Part shown: piece by piece, positions 35,629-46,056 of the stretch
How positions within the stretch are numbered: position 1 is the stretch's first letter
How the letters are laid out: each line of letters begins with the position of its first letter
DNA from: Durusdinium trenchii
Taxonomy: Eukaryota; Sar; Dinophyceae; Suessiales; Symbiodiniaceae
Assembly: GCA_963970005.1 (NCBI GenBank)
Contig: CAXAMN010021551.1
Location: forward strand, 933,782-997,781
Reading direction: 5' to 3'
Length of the DNA: 64,000 nucleotides
Made by a program: the position numbers and the translations under genes
The notes under the pieces: model-generated
What the model saw: only the letters and a program-made list of their open reading frames with translations
Told to the model about the DNA's origin: nothing
Database searches by the model: none

Positions 35629-38600
35629 GTCCAAGCCGCAGGGTGTTTGAACTCCGGGCCGAAGTTGAAGGAGGCGCGACCCTTCAAAGACACTGCAGGA
35701 TAGAGCATCTGACCTGTACCGCTGGCAACACACGCAAACAATTGACTTAAGTTTCACTGAACAAACAAGGATGTAGCAGCCCCTACCTCCTACCTGAAAG
35801 CTGGCGACAACCCCGCTCCCCGCTCAGTTGGACAACCGCATGGCTTAGCCGGCTTAGAGTCTGGTCCACCATCCCAAGCATGGGTTCTGATTCAACATTC
35901 CGTGCCAACATCTTACATGGGGCCCCAGTCAAGCACCCACCAAATTGAGACACATGCCCAATCGCCTACATATACAACTGTGGCATGCTAACTTGCAACA
36001 CATGCGTTCTCCATAGTTAGTTGTTCACAAAATGTGTAATCTACGCAGCCTTCAAAATGGGCGGGTGCGTTTGATTTTGGCATGAGTATGCAAACTCAGG
36101 GCATTCTATGGAGCAAATCACGCTTGTGGTACTTGAGCAGGTTAGATGGTCAAGCCATGTTAATGTTTTGTTCACGTTGCATGGTGTTCCAACACAAGCT
36201 TGGACAGTTGCCGACAATTGCCTTTCAGAATTTGGTTGATAGGAAAAATATTGAAAAAGGTTCATTGTAGCTGCACAATACACGTGTTTGCCCAACAGCT
36301 TCGGTCTTGGGATTTCTTGGATTGATGAATTCACTGTGACAACCATGGACTAAATCAATGCAATCTGGTCTGCAAAGCTTGGTTTTGGTTAAGCCACTTA
36401 GCAATAAATGTCCCATATTGGACGAATCGAACGTGTTAACCTCCCAACCTCCACCCCCGCAACATCCACAATATGCATCCAGTTCAAACTCAACCAACAG
36501 CCTGTCGTTTTTCAAATAGCATGTGTTTTCCATGTTGTTCTTAATTCAATGTGCGCTGAATTTCGTGAAGTCGCACACGTCACAAGTTGCGGCACCCGAA
36601 GTTTGCTTGGATGGGTCGACTTGGACAGCCTTACAGCTGAGCATTTTTTGGCTGGATCTTTGCCGGGTGGCTTTGAGACGCAATTTGGCACTGTCCTTCA
36701 CAGCGAAGCTGGCATTGTCTGGGAGCTTGCCCAGCTTGGTACTGAACCCAACTCTAAGCCTGGATCAGCTATCTTTGGCATCGCCATCATCCGTGAGGGA
36801 AAACCGCCAAAGCCACCACCCACATTCGTTGGGCGGCATTGACATGTGGGGTCGGTGCACAATATGGGTGTGTATTTTTTTACCGTAGTCGGGCCGGGAA
36901 GTTTGAACAGGTGGTATGATTCGAGGGTATGATTCGGGGTATGATTCGGGGGTATGATTCGAGGGTATGATTCGCAGATGATTCGCAGCTTTGAAGTTGT
37001 ATTGTTGGATTAGCTGGACTTCCAGCAGTGGGCCCACTCTGCGCCGAGGCAGTAGGCAATCAGCATCTGTTGGATGCTGGGCAGACTAGGCAAATGCACT
37101 CTTCCACCAAAGACTCCAGTGGCCCTTTGCAGGCCCCACCAAAGCAACCAGGATGTGGGATGGGTGGGAGACTGTGTGGAGGTGCGTGATTCGGGTATGA
37201 ATCGGGCATGAATCGGGTGTGATTCGTATGGCCATTAGATTCTGCAAAAGAAGGCGGTCCTTTGGCTCTTCTTCTCAAGGGACAGCACATGGGAACATTA
37301 TGAGTACCCCTGGGATGTGAGCCTTTGCTCGTCCCACAAGAAGACACAAACAATTTTGGCCAAATTGAGTGCCCATGGATCACACAATTGCAAACGTCAT
37401 GCACCATTGGCTCGTGGACATCTACAAGGCACAAAGACCAACCAAAAACTTCACCTTAACACCTGGTTCTTACGTGTAACGTTTTGAGGGGTATGATTCG
37501 GGGGTATGATTCGAGGTATGATTCGAGGGTATGAATCGCTCAAGTCGAACTTCCAACCACTACATCAGGAAGTACACGCCAAAAAAATACAAACCCATAT
37601 GATGAAGCTCTATCACCTCACCCAATCAAGCTTCGAACCAACGTAGACCCCGAAAGAAAGTTCCACAGAAGAAAAGCAAGTCGGCCTAATTGAGCCTTTG
37701 CGCGCAGAACTTCAAACTCACGAGTCACGCCGTTTAGCATCGTTTAGCTACTAAAAACGAACCAAACGGTGTCTCAGCCTCAGCCGACAGCTCCACTCAG
37801 GACAGCCGGGGAGACACCGCAGGACATGACCCAAGCAATTCAGCACTCAGCCGTTCATGAGGCGACCTAGGACCTAAGCAACCCACACCACACACATCTC
37901 TACACAACCGGAGAAAAACCAGTCAGAACCTCAGCATTCTTTCAAAGGAGTTGAGCAACCCCTCAAAGGTATATGTATCTTTGGCAAAAACATAAAAACA
38001 AAGGGCTGCTTGTCCCAACGTGCCAGTCCGTCCAGTGCTTGTCGCCTTTGGGGATGGTCTCTGGGCCAAAGGAGGGCGACTTCTCCGCATCCCACTCGCC
38101 GTTCGAGGCGAACCAGATCCTCGGTTCGCACGGCGCCCGACTCTCCGCTTCGCCCGCTTCGCCCGCTTCGCCCGCTTCGCCCGTGGTGTTCGGCCCGAAG
38201 AAAAGGCAGGAGGGTGTGGTGGGTCTCGTGAGTGGAGGACTTGTTGTGGTCAGATGCCCGTCCAGCTGCGGACCTCTCACGGATGTTTCATGAGGTTCAT
38301 GAAACCATAATATTAAGACCATGGGACCATGGTGGTCGTGGTTGTGGTTGTAGTTGTGATTATGGTTGTTGCTGTTGCTCGTTGCTGTTGTTGTCATTGT
38401 CGTTATTAACATGTCTTAGAGAGTGGATACACAAAGCCCACTTTAGTGACTTGCTCGAACCAAGATCAGTGCTTTGTTAAACGTGGAAGACGACGCTTCC
38501 GTCCGTCACTTGCCGTCCGTCTTCTCAGAATGGGATGACGGAGGGGTCCATTCGTAGGTTGGCCGAAATCATAAGGTCCTATATTGACAAAGCATACCTA

Positions 38601-41359
38601 TCTTGGAATAAGAAATTTAGGGCGCTTAGACCCCTTGGAGAAACCGTTCCCAGTTGCAATACTTCTCGGAAGCGGTGTTTTGGGAATGGCTCCTGTAAGA
38701 TCTTTTCACCAGGATCTCGGATCTCCATGAAGTGGATCTCCCCTATCTGGAGACGACCTGCTTTGCAAATCCCCACAGCCTTTGCGAATCCCTAGGTATT
38801 TTGGGAATGGCTTTCTGCATGAGTTCACCGATCCAAGTCTCCAACGACGAGTGACAACTCCGGAGTGACAACGAAGAGTGCGCTTGAGCGTTTCGACCAC
38901 CCACGCGTTTCGACCGTCGTCAGGTGGCATCCTCGAGTCGATGTCGATCGCCACGCCCACGGTGATGTCCTGCTGAAGGTGGCCCTCTGAACAGGGCCAA
39001 GAGGGAAAAGGTCGTGTTCGATCGTATTCCATCACATTCCGTGCCATGCCCAAAGGTAGAGTCTATGGGGAAACTCCGTGAAAGCCATTCAGGAGGTTTG
39101 ATACCCACAGAAGTCCTTCTAAGGCTGCTGAAACTGACCCACCCCGAACAATTGGTGGGAACACCAGATTTTCCAAGGTCTCCAGTCCTTCCCGCATCCC
39201 CATTCCTCGGAGAACAACCCCCGTTCTTCGGTTTTGATTTGATGCTTCGACCAAACCTGTCTCGATGAACAAATCCCTCAAAACCTGATTAAGCAATGAG
39301 AACAAATTCAACAGGTTTGAGGGGATGAACTGCACGTCGTTCCTGATTGAGTGATCAGGACAGGTCCTACCCGACCGACACCCCCCGGTCCTTCTCCAAT
39401 TCCATGGGATCGTTCTGCGAGACCGACCAATACCTGCGACCACGGACACGGAGACGTCAAACAAAAAGAAGCATAAACGCACACACACACACACCATTCC
39501 TGCACTTGTGGTCTGGAAAGCGGGTCAATACATGCGTCAACAGCACATCACCCCTGACACCCTGGCCCCTGCAATGCCCCTGCAATGCTCTATCAGCAAG
39601 CCTACGTAAGAGTGGGGCAGGTCGGGAGCTGATGTAACAAGCGGTTCTTCAGGCACGGCATGAACACAGGATAACATTGGGCGAGGCCAACTGCCAACTT
39701 CGGCCGCTTTTTTTCTAGATTCTAGAATCTTGAACCCCCCTTATGCCCCGCCCTATATATAAATGTCAGCCAATCTCAGTATCAGGCTCCTCCTACCTCT
39801 ACATAACAGCCCCTGTTTGCATGCCACGCGGAGATGTCGCCTGTCCCAGGGTAGCTTGTTTCCACCGTGCCATCCTCAGAAACAGGAAAGCGACCACACA
39901 TACGTTGTTTATATGTGTATGTATATAATATATATATATATATATATGTATATACATGTTCTTCCCTTATATACTTTTATGCTGTATATATATACATACT
40001 CATCTACACTCTTCTTTAAGACGTGAAACAGTGCGAGATTTGCTGAGTGTCGTGATTCATGGCCCGAGTCCTCCCCAAAGCCTGTATTCTCACAACTGGT
40101 CAAACGACCACGTGCTTGGAGCCAATCGCAGCCCTTCAACCATCTTCAAGCAACCATGCTATATGCTAACCAAACAAACTAGCCCATTTGTTGACATCTT
40201 AGGAAATGCTCTACCGAACCTGCAGTAGCATTTGACCCAGGTGTTCAACCTGTGCGAGATCCAGTCCCACCAATCGATCACCATAAGGTGAAGAGTACTT
40301 GAGAGAGGAGGGGGTGAACGAAAGGTAGCAGGCAATCAGAAGTCCATGACGGCGTGAACCGGCGCAGGGGGGATTTGATCCAGGCCCCCCCCCGACGAAC
40401 AGAATCAACTCTTACAGGACCAAATTCAATGCACAATCCCAACTCCTGATTGTAATACATTTTTGCTAAAGCAAGGAGAACTCAGGTAGCTCAAGCTACC
40501 TTTCGTGACTGGTCTTTAAAGAACCATGGCTTCCCTTCCGTGCCACAATTTTGGAATGCACAGACCCGCTAACGACCATCACAGCTGAACGCGTCTGTCT
40601 AGATGGACAGCTATGACCATGGACAGCCCCAGAAACAGCATTGAAAAAATCCCAGACTTCTGATTGCTGAGTCAAATCAGTCCGTTGACAAGTTTTTTGG
40701 CAAGGTAAGAAGACCCCCTCTGATGGACTCCATCTTTTCGCATGTGCATTCCTGCAAACCACATTGCCAAGGTCTTTTTGTGCAGAGCTCTCCAATGTCT
40801 CTGATTTGCAAATCCGTGTTTCTAGTTCCATGTTGGTCCGATCCCAAAAAGTTGCCGCTTAGCCTCGAAGTGCGTGCTGTCCATCCACTCCCCAGCCATA
40901 GTCATCATCACCCACACCCCCGTTGTAGCCCACCGTCTTGGGCGCGATGATAAACCTGACAGCAGGCATAGTCATTGGGTGTTCATGGTCTATCCCAAAC
41001 TATTCCTATAGAGAATGGTGATGTTGACGATGCCTCAAGTGTTGAAGGAGTAGGGGGCAATTATAGCTCAAACCAAGACCACTGTTTTGTAGGTTGCTGG
41101 CGGGTCACTGGTTGGAGAGGAAGCCCACTTGTGCCGATCGGCAGCCACGAAGCAGCTCCACCTCGAAGTAGTAGCCTCGAAAGTTCTTCAACACATTACA
41201 TTATTTTTCTTAACCGTGCCCTCATAGGTACAGGTCACCTACTGAGACAAAACGGTAAAATCCTGCCACCCAGCACCTAGTTCGGCCGTTCTGAACTCCC
41301 CGGTTGTAATGGTGGACTTCTTGACCACCAGGGTGTATCCGAGGCGGTGTGCAAAGCTT
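35629..41359 (-). CDS. SPRY-domain gene, seven consecutive phase-matched exons
   Basis: Exons in reading order: 41359-41277 (KKSTITTGEFRTAEL), 41175-41109 (YYFEVELLRGCRSAQVGF), 40955-40864 (GGVGDDDYGWGVDGQ), 40568-40525 (KLWHGREAM), 38969-38932 (ITVGVAIDIDS), 38119-38046 (IWFASNGEWDAEKSPSFGPE) and 35713-35629 (LYPAVSLKGRASFNFGPEF). Every junction preserves phase. Donors are GTGCTG, GTGACC, GCTAAG, GTTCTT, GATGCC, GCGACA and GTGGAA, so GT, GC and GA donors all occur. The joined product follows the SPRY order: EVELL strand, QVGF, GVGDD, WHG, ID-strand, WFA-NG, YPAVSL, NFGP. SPRY domains are protein-binding beta-sandwiches, often in ubiquitin-ligase adaptors, ryanodine receptors and large protist proteins. 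A short loop between exons 4 and 5 may be missing. The gene continues in both directions; partners are unknown. Confidence 0.8.
36408..36842 (+). other. Plus-strand ORF, uncertain
   Basis: A 145-codon frame with partly coding-like composition near its end (GTEPNSKPGSAIFGIAIIRE). It lies inside what should be an intron of the minus-strand SPRY gene, and the opposite strand also has a readable frame. I report it only so that it is not lost. Confidence 0.15.
36903..37535. repeat. Dispersed GTATGATTCGGGG minisatellite clusters
   Basis: 12-13-bp units of the form GGTATGATTCGGGG / GGTATGATTCGAGG occur at about 36905-36980, 37185-37225 (variant GGCATGAATCGGGT) and 37484-37535. All three lie in the same SPRY-gene intron. 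Confidence 0.8.
38146..38184. repeat. 9-bp GCTTCGCCC repeat
   Basis: Four units of CGCTTCGCC lie just upstream (in the minus-strand sense) of the SPRY exon beginning at 38119. They are placed in the intron. Reading through would give a GEA repeat. Confidence 0.85.
39926..39990. repeat. TA-rich microsatellite
   Basis: (AT)n/(TA)n run with short interruptions, in a SPRY-gene intron. Confidence 0.85.
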
Positions 41360-44110
41360 CTACTCTTCAACAATTCAATCAACTATACTAGGCATGCCTC
41401 ATGACATTTACAGAGCCTTTGCTATGTCGAGTCCGTTGTGTCAAGAGGCCACGGCAAATGAGACGAAACATATGAATCCGTTTCCGTTGGAGGGTCTCTG
41501 TATACCTGTGATGGCAAACCCACCTGTTTTTGCATCAAAATATCACTGAAACTGAGCTTCTCTCCAAGAGTCAATCAAACTCAGTTCAGCCCTTGAGTTC
41601 AGCCGTCATGTCTACTCCCCTAACAATCAGCCAAGCCTCTGAGTTCAGGATGCAGCATATTATCTAGCAAAACGGTGGACAGCGTGGGAATTGCCACAAA
41701 GTCTGTTATATGATATTTTATTATCCCCTTTGCGGTAACTTAAATGAAACCTTAAGATGCCGCATCTGCGCGTGTGTGAGGTGAAGCATCCTAAAGACCT
41801 TGATAGCCTGGTAGTACAAACAGTGGGTGAGGTACCCTGGCATGGAAAGACATCATCTTGATGCACACACACACGCCCACAAACCACCCCAAAACAGTTC
41901 AAAAAGTGTGCTCAAACTCAAAGAAAACTCTCACTTGACCAACCATACTGTTGTGTTGGAAGGACAAAACAAGATTGAATCCTCTTGGACAACTTGGGCG
42001 AATGCCCTTTATATAAGCATGTTAAACGTGTCCTGAACATAGATCAAACTGGTTTATCTTGTCAGCCCAACACCAGCTGAACACTGGAAACGAAAGATTT
42101 TCCGACCCACTATTTGCAGAGAAGTGGACTTCACTAGCCCAACCACCCAACCATGGTGGCGCCCATACCAAAGCCAGGGCACGGCCCTTCTTCTGCGGCA
42201 AGTCTGGGAAGCCTACCCTGAGGGCAGAGCAACAATATGAAGCATTCTCAAAATGACGTGGGCAAAATTCCTCCAATTGAGAGACTGTATCGCTTTTCAG
42301 GCTGAGTCAAGATCGGCCTCAGCTTGAATCCAAAACTTGCATTGTAACATCTTGGGTGCTGTGGCGAAATATGTCGACAAGGATCCAAAACAAAGCTAGA
42401 TTTGATTGCCACTTAAGTTACAGTATATAAGTATAGACATGGAAGTGTGAACGGATGCATGGGGCCTTCCAGCTCAGGCCCCAAGCAGAGCCTTTCGTAG
42501 CTGATCACTGATCAGCGTGCTTTTCGGCTCGCGCCACCGGACTCCAACGGGATCGGCCCCCCCCCCCCCAATGGGGGTGTGCTCCGTTCGGACCCCAGCG
42601 GCGTGATCCACTCGGCGGCGCAGTCGGAGCTCATGCCACGCAGCAGCCGGGGCTGAGAGACGCCCACGTCGGTGAGCGAGGTATTGGCCAAGGCCACCTG
42701 CGCTGGTCGGTCGGTGCGTGGTCGGTCCACACGGTCCACACGGTGCGAGGACTCCACGTCGGTTTTGCGGATGAATCCCGGTGCATGTGGGCAAAACCTG
42801 GCTTGGAGGATAAAAGGAACCTGCAGTTGTCATTGTCATCATCCATCTGACAGCAAGTTAAGACGAAGCCACTGACAGCCACCTTTGCCAGTTGCAAACC
42901 CTGTGTTTAGGTCTCTGAAACAAGTTTGGGTCTCTGAAAAGATAAGTTCTGAAGCAGCAGTGGAGTTCCGAATCCTTCTGAAGAGTGGAGCGTCTCTGGG
43001 CTTTGGGGGTGCTCCAAGAGTCACTCTGAATGGTTCCCAAACTTTTTGTTGGAAAGGAGACAACTAGACCAGCACCTGCACACAAAATTGCACGAAACAG
43101 TTTGAGTGTGCCACACGTTCCTCCTTTGAAGTGCGCAGGGAATGACTTCTGCTTAAAACTGCTGGACAACGGCTTTCAGGACCTCCCTAGTATCAGGCCT
43201 TTTGTTGAAAGTTTGTCATGCCTCCATGTTTTCTCTCACAAACCTTCTGTTACCACTTGAACAACGGCCACTGGAGCGGCCTCGACCAGCTCCCGAAGTT
43301 CGCGATCATCGTACTCCTGGAGCACATGAGCGTACTTGTCCAGCACAGCCAGTCTTGATCCTCGCAACCAGAGCGTTTGTCCCATGTTTCGGGCCACGGT
43401 CTCCCGAAAGACGCCCCGTGTAGTTTGGAGCGAGAAGAGAAATTTGGACCAACACCCATCTTCTCTATTGTTTGGTTGATACGGGGGCGACGGAGGATTC
43501 GTCTCCCCTCCACTGGAAGATGTCTGGGCAAAAATGATCAAACCTGATGTGTGGATATGTGTGGATGCTTTAGAGACCTGCTCCCTAGCAAGATGGGTCA
43601 TCGACCCAGCTGCCCCGCAGGACACGCAGCAGGTCGGTCCATGGATTGGCCAGTTCGTCGATACCTTGAGTTCTCGAAGCGATTCAAAGGAGTTCAAAGC
43701 TGCTGAACCTGCCTCAAAACTAAGGATGTATATATATATATATATTGTATATATGTACTTTGTATGTATAAATTAAGAATTCAGAATATATAGCTATATA
43801 CCGATATATATATATATGTGATTGTGTGTGTACTGTATACTTTGCGTACTTTGGGTACTTTGGGTATATATATATATATATATCACCAGGGCCCAGTGGA
43901 TGACAGTTAGGTTCCAGGCCTTTCTCTAGAATAGTGATAAATGTTGACCGATTGTCACAGGTCATGGGACAAACCCAAGACAGAAACCGATCCGATCTTT
44001 GGAGGGGTCATTTGTTGAAAATCAGAAAAGGAGAGCCGACGAGTGTCCTGCAATGCCCCCTGAGTCGGTGGCGGCAAAGGTGGTGCGCAAGCGGACGTCC
44101 TTCCTGGGCG
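41360..44110 (-). CDS. Upstream exon candidates of the minus-strand SPRY gene
   Basis: The best candidate is about 43421-43252: VARNMGQTLWLRGSRLAVLD continuing to ELRELVEAAPVAVVQV, with a GTAACA donor. Others are about 44105-44040 (KDVRLRTTFAATDSGGIAGH), about 43705-43660 (SAALNSFESLRELK, donor GTATCG), about 42715-42570 (NTSLTDVGVSQPRLLRGMSS; contains a run of ten Cs that may be an assembly artefact) and about 42221-42167 (GFPDLPQKKGRALAL, donor GTATGG). All are on the same strand, directly upstream of the SPRY exons, and have coding-like composition. The joins and the start codon are not resolved. Confidence 0.45.
43724..43885. repeat. TA microsatellite clusters
   Basis: Three TA/ATAT runs separated by short unique sequence. 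No other feature. Confidence 0.85.
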
Positions 44111-45697
44111 CAAGCGAATTTGATTGGCAGAATGGAAGAAAAATATGAATTCCAACATGACCTGGAAAATACATAAATTAAACAATTATTTGATATCATT
44201 GTCGTCTGTCTAGAATGTGTTGGCCAAGGCAGAACTCCACTCTGGAGTTTACCCGCGGGTACCCTTGAAGAATATGAAGAATCAACCTTTCATTGGACAA
44301 GTGGTGACCAGATCGACACAGCTCGAACTAGGAGAGCCTAGACAAGTCCTCACGCAGCGCAACCTAAAAAGACTCAATTACCAACGCTGCAACCACTTCG
44401 TTTGGCTTTCGCTGACCTTCTCACGGAAAAGGTATGCTCTTTCGGCAAAAGGTTGGGAGCCATACACGCACAGAGCCACACACGCACGCGCGCGTTTCTC
44501 GAATTTCGGACATTGGAGCTGGTTCAGTCCAGTGGGCTAAAGCGGTTAAACCCGCCCAGCTCGCGCTTCTGCTACCCAGAAATCTGGAGCCTCCCCTGCA
44601 AAAAAGGAGACGGGCGGATACGAACGGCCACAGAAAAACTGAACTTGTCAGTCACGGTTGCACTGCCGATGGAATCGACACCGCCAGACACTGGTCGAAA
44701 CAGAATGGTGGGTCCTGACCCCCCTCCAGTCCGTCGAGAAGCCTGGAGCCTGGGGATCAGCCCGGATGAATTCCCCACAGATCCACTAATGCCGCAACTT
44801 GTTTGAGTCTACACGTGTTTGACCAAAAACAAGGCAACCAAAAGGCCAAACGGTTGAATTTGAGAAACATCCAAAGGTCAGGACGTTTATTTTCGCAGGG
44901 TCCATGTTCGGAACCTTTGGTGTCGTTGAACAACACCGGTGTCGAGAAGGAAAAAAACGTCAGCGTGTCCCCATGCGTCAAGGATCAAGACCAAGTAGGA
45001 GTCTCCATATTGGTACGCACTGAGGACTCCTCTATAGTCGTTCATTACCTCAGCCGAACGCAACGGTTGCGTTGACATGGGTTGACCAGACCACATGATG
45101 TCTTCTTCTGTAAAATAAAGGGAAAACATGTGCTTAGCTTTGTGATGCTTTGTGTCTTTCTGCTGGGCTGTGTGTGTGTGTCTCTTCATGGTGTGTTTCT
45201 ACAACGCTTCTGCCCGACTTTCCTTTCAAACATCGGTCAGCTGCGTCAGCTCAGCTGACCGCCTCATGCGGATGAATCGAGTCACGGTTTCGTGGTCCCC
45301 GTCCAACAGTCAGTCTTCTCGAGTTTGGGCCTGGCTATGGGGGGAAATTTCACGTGGGAAACATCCGCCAGTTGAACATGTTTGAACTGTTGTGTGTGCA
45401 AATGCAAATGTGTCAAGTCTTCAAACTTGGAGGAGAACTATTTGCCCGGTCGGGCAAACTTTTATTGGTTCTCGCATAAATCTCTGACCTCGCCTTGCAA
45501 CCTGGTGAACATCTGTCAGTTTCAGCGAAAGCTTGGGACATCTGACACCGACTCGTTGTCACCCCAAAATCCGCCGGCCTTGGGGCACGGCGTGTTTTGG
45601 GTAGTTGGTTTTTTGTTAGTTCTTTGTTAAGCTATGTCTTGTCTGTTTTAGTGCTCCCCCGGGCGGATTTTTGAACTGTCTAACCTGACCCCCCCCC
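44111..45697. other. Spacer upstream of the LTR element
   Basis: No supported gene on either strand. It includes a (GT)n run at 45171-45181 and ends in a run of ten Cs that enters a gap. The sequence TCTAACCTGACCCC before the gap resembles TCTAACTTGACTCCCC at 61299-61314, beyond the far end of the element. Confidence 0.4.
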
Positions 45698-45797
45698 NNN
45701 NNNNNNNNNNNNNNNNNNNNNNNNNNNNNNNNNNNNNNNNNNNNNNNNNNNNNNNNNNNNNNNNNNNNNNNNNNNNNNNNNNNNNNNNNNNNNNNNN
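45698..45797. other. Assembly gap (100 N) at left border of LTR element
   Basis: Exactly 100 Ns between C-runs, so the length is presumably arbitrary. It hides the immediate left flank of the element. Confidence 0.95.
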
Positions 45798-45802
45798 CCC
45801 CC

Positions 45803-45978
45803 TGAAAAGTAGAGCCTACCTGTACAGGGTTCCACTCCAACAGCTGATATAGTGTGTCCATGCTTGACTGCTTCAAGGCTCAAGAGAGGGTCAATGGACC
45901 TAATAGGATAAGACTCTGCGTGAGCAAAAGACACTAGCGGTCTGCACCTCTACCGTGTACGCCCTAGTCACTCTTTCA
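45803..45978 (+). repeat. 5' LTR (176 bp)
   Basis: Starts TGAAAAGTAGAGCC and ends CACTCTTTCA. Matches 60939-61114 at 175 of 176 positions. The promoter and polyadenylation signal expected here cannot be pinpointed; a TATA-like GATATAG lies at about 45846-45852. Confidence 0.93.
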
Positions 45979-45979
45979 G

Positions 45980-45999
45980 TGGTAGCGGAGCAGTGATCC
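45980..45999 (+). other. Candidate primer binding site
   Basis: TGGTAGCGGAGCAGTGATCC starts two bases after the CA end of the 5' LTR, where a tRNA primer site is expected. The first seven bases (TGGTAGC) equal the complement of the 3' end of many eukaryotic initiator Met tRNAs; the rest departs from it. The primer tRNA is not identified. Confidence 0.6.
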
Positions 46000-46056
46000 T
46001 GGAAGACCCAGGTGAGCTCCTTTCCTAGGCATAGAATTGCTTGTGGGCAAACGGCC

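Noticed and set aside
39100-40297. Minus-strand exon-like stretches at 40297-40209 (PYGDRLVGLDLAQVEHLGQ) and about 39290-39100 (LRDLFIETGLVEASNQNRR)
   Set aside because: They read well, but they lie inside the intron between two SPRY exons (40525 and 38969) that already join in phase. They could be an alternative exon or an insertion; not enough to annotate.
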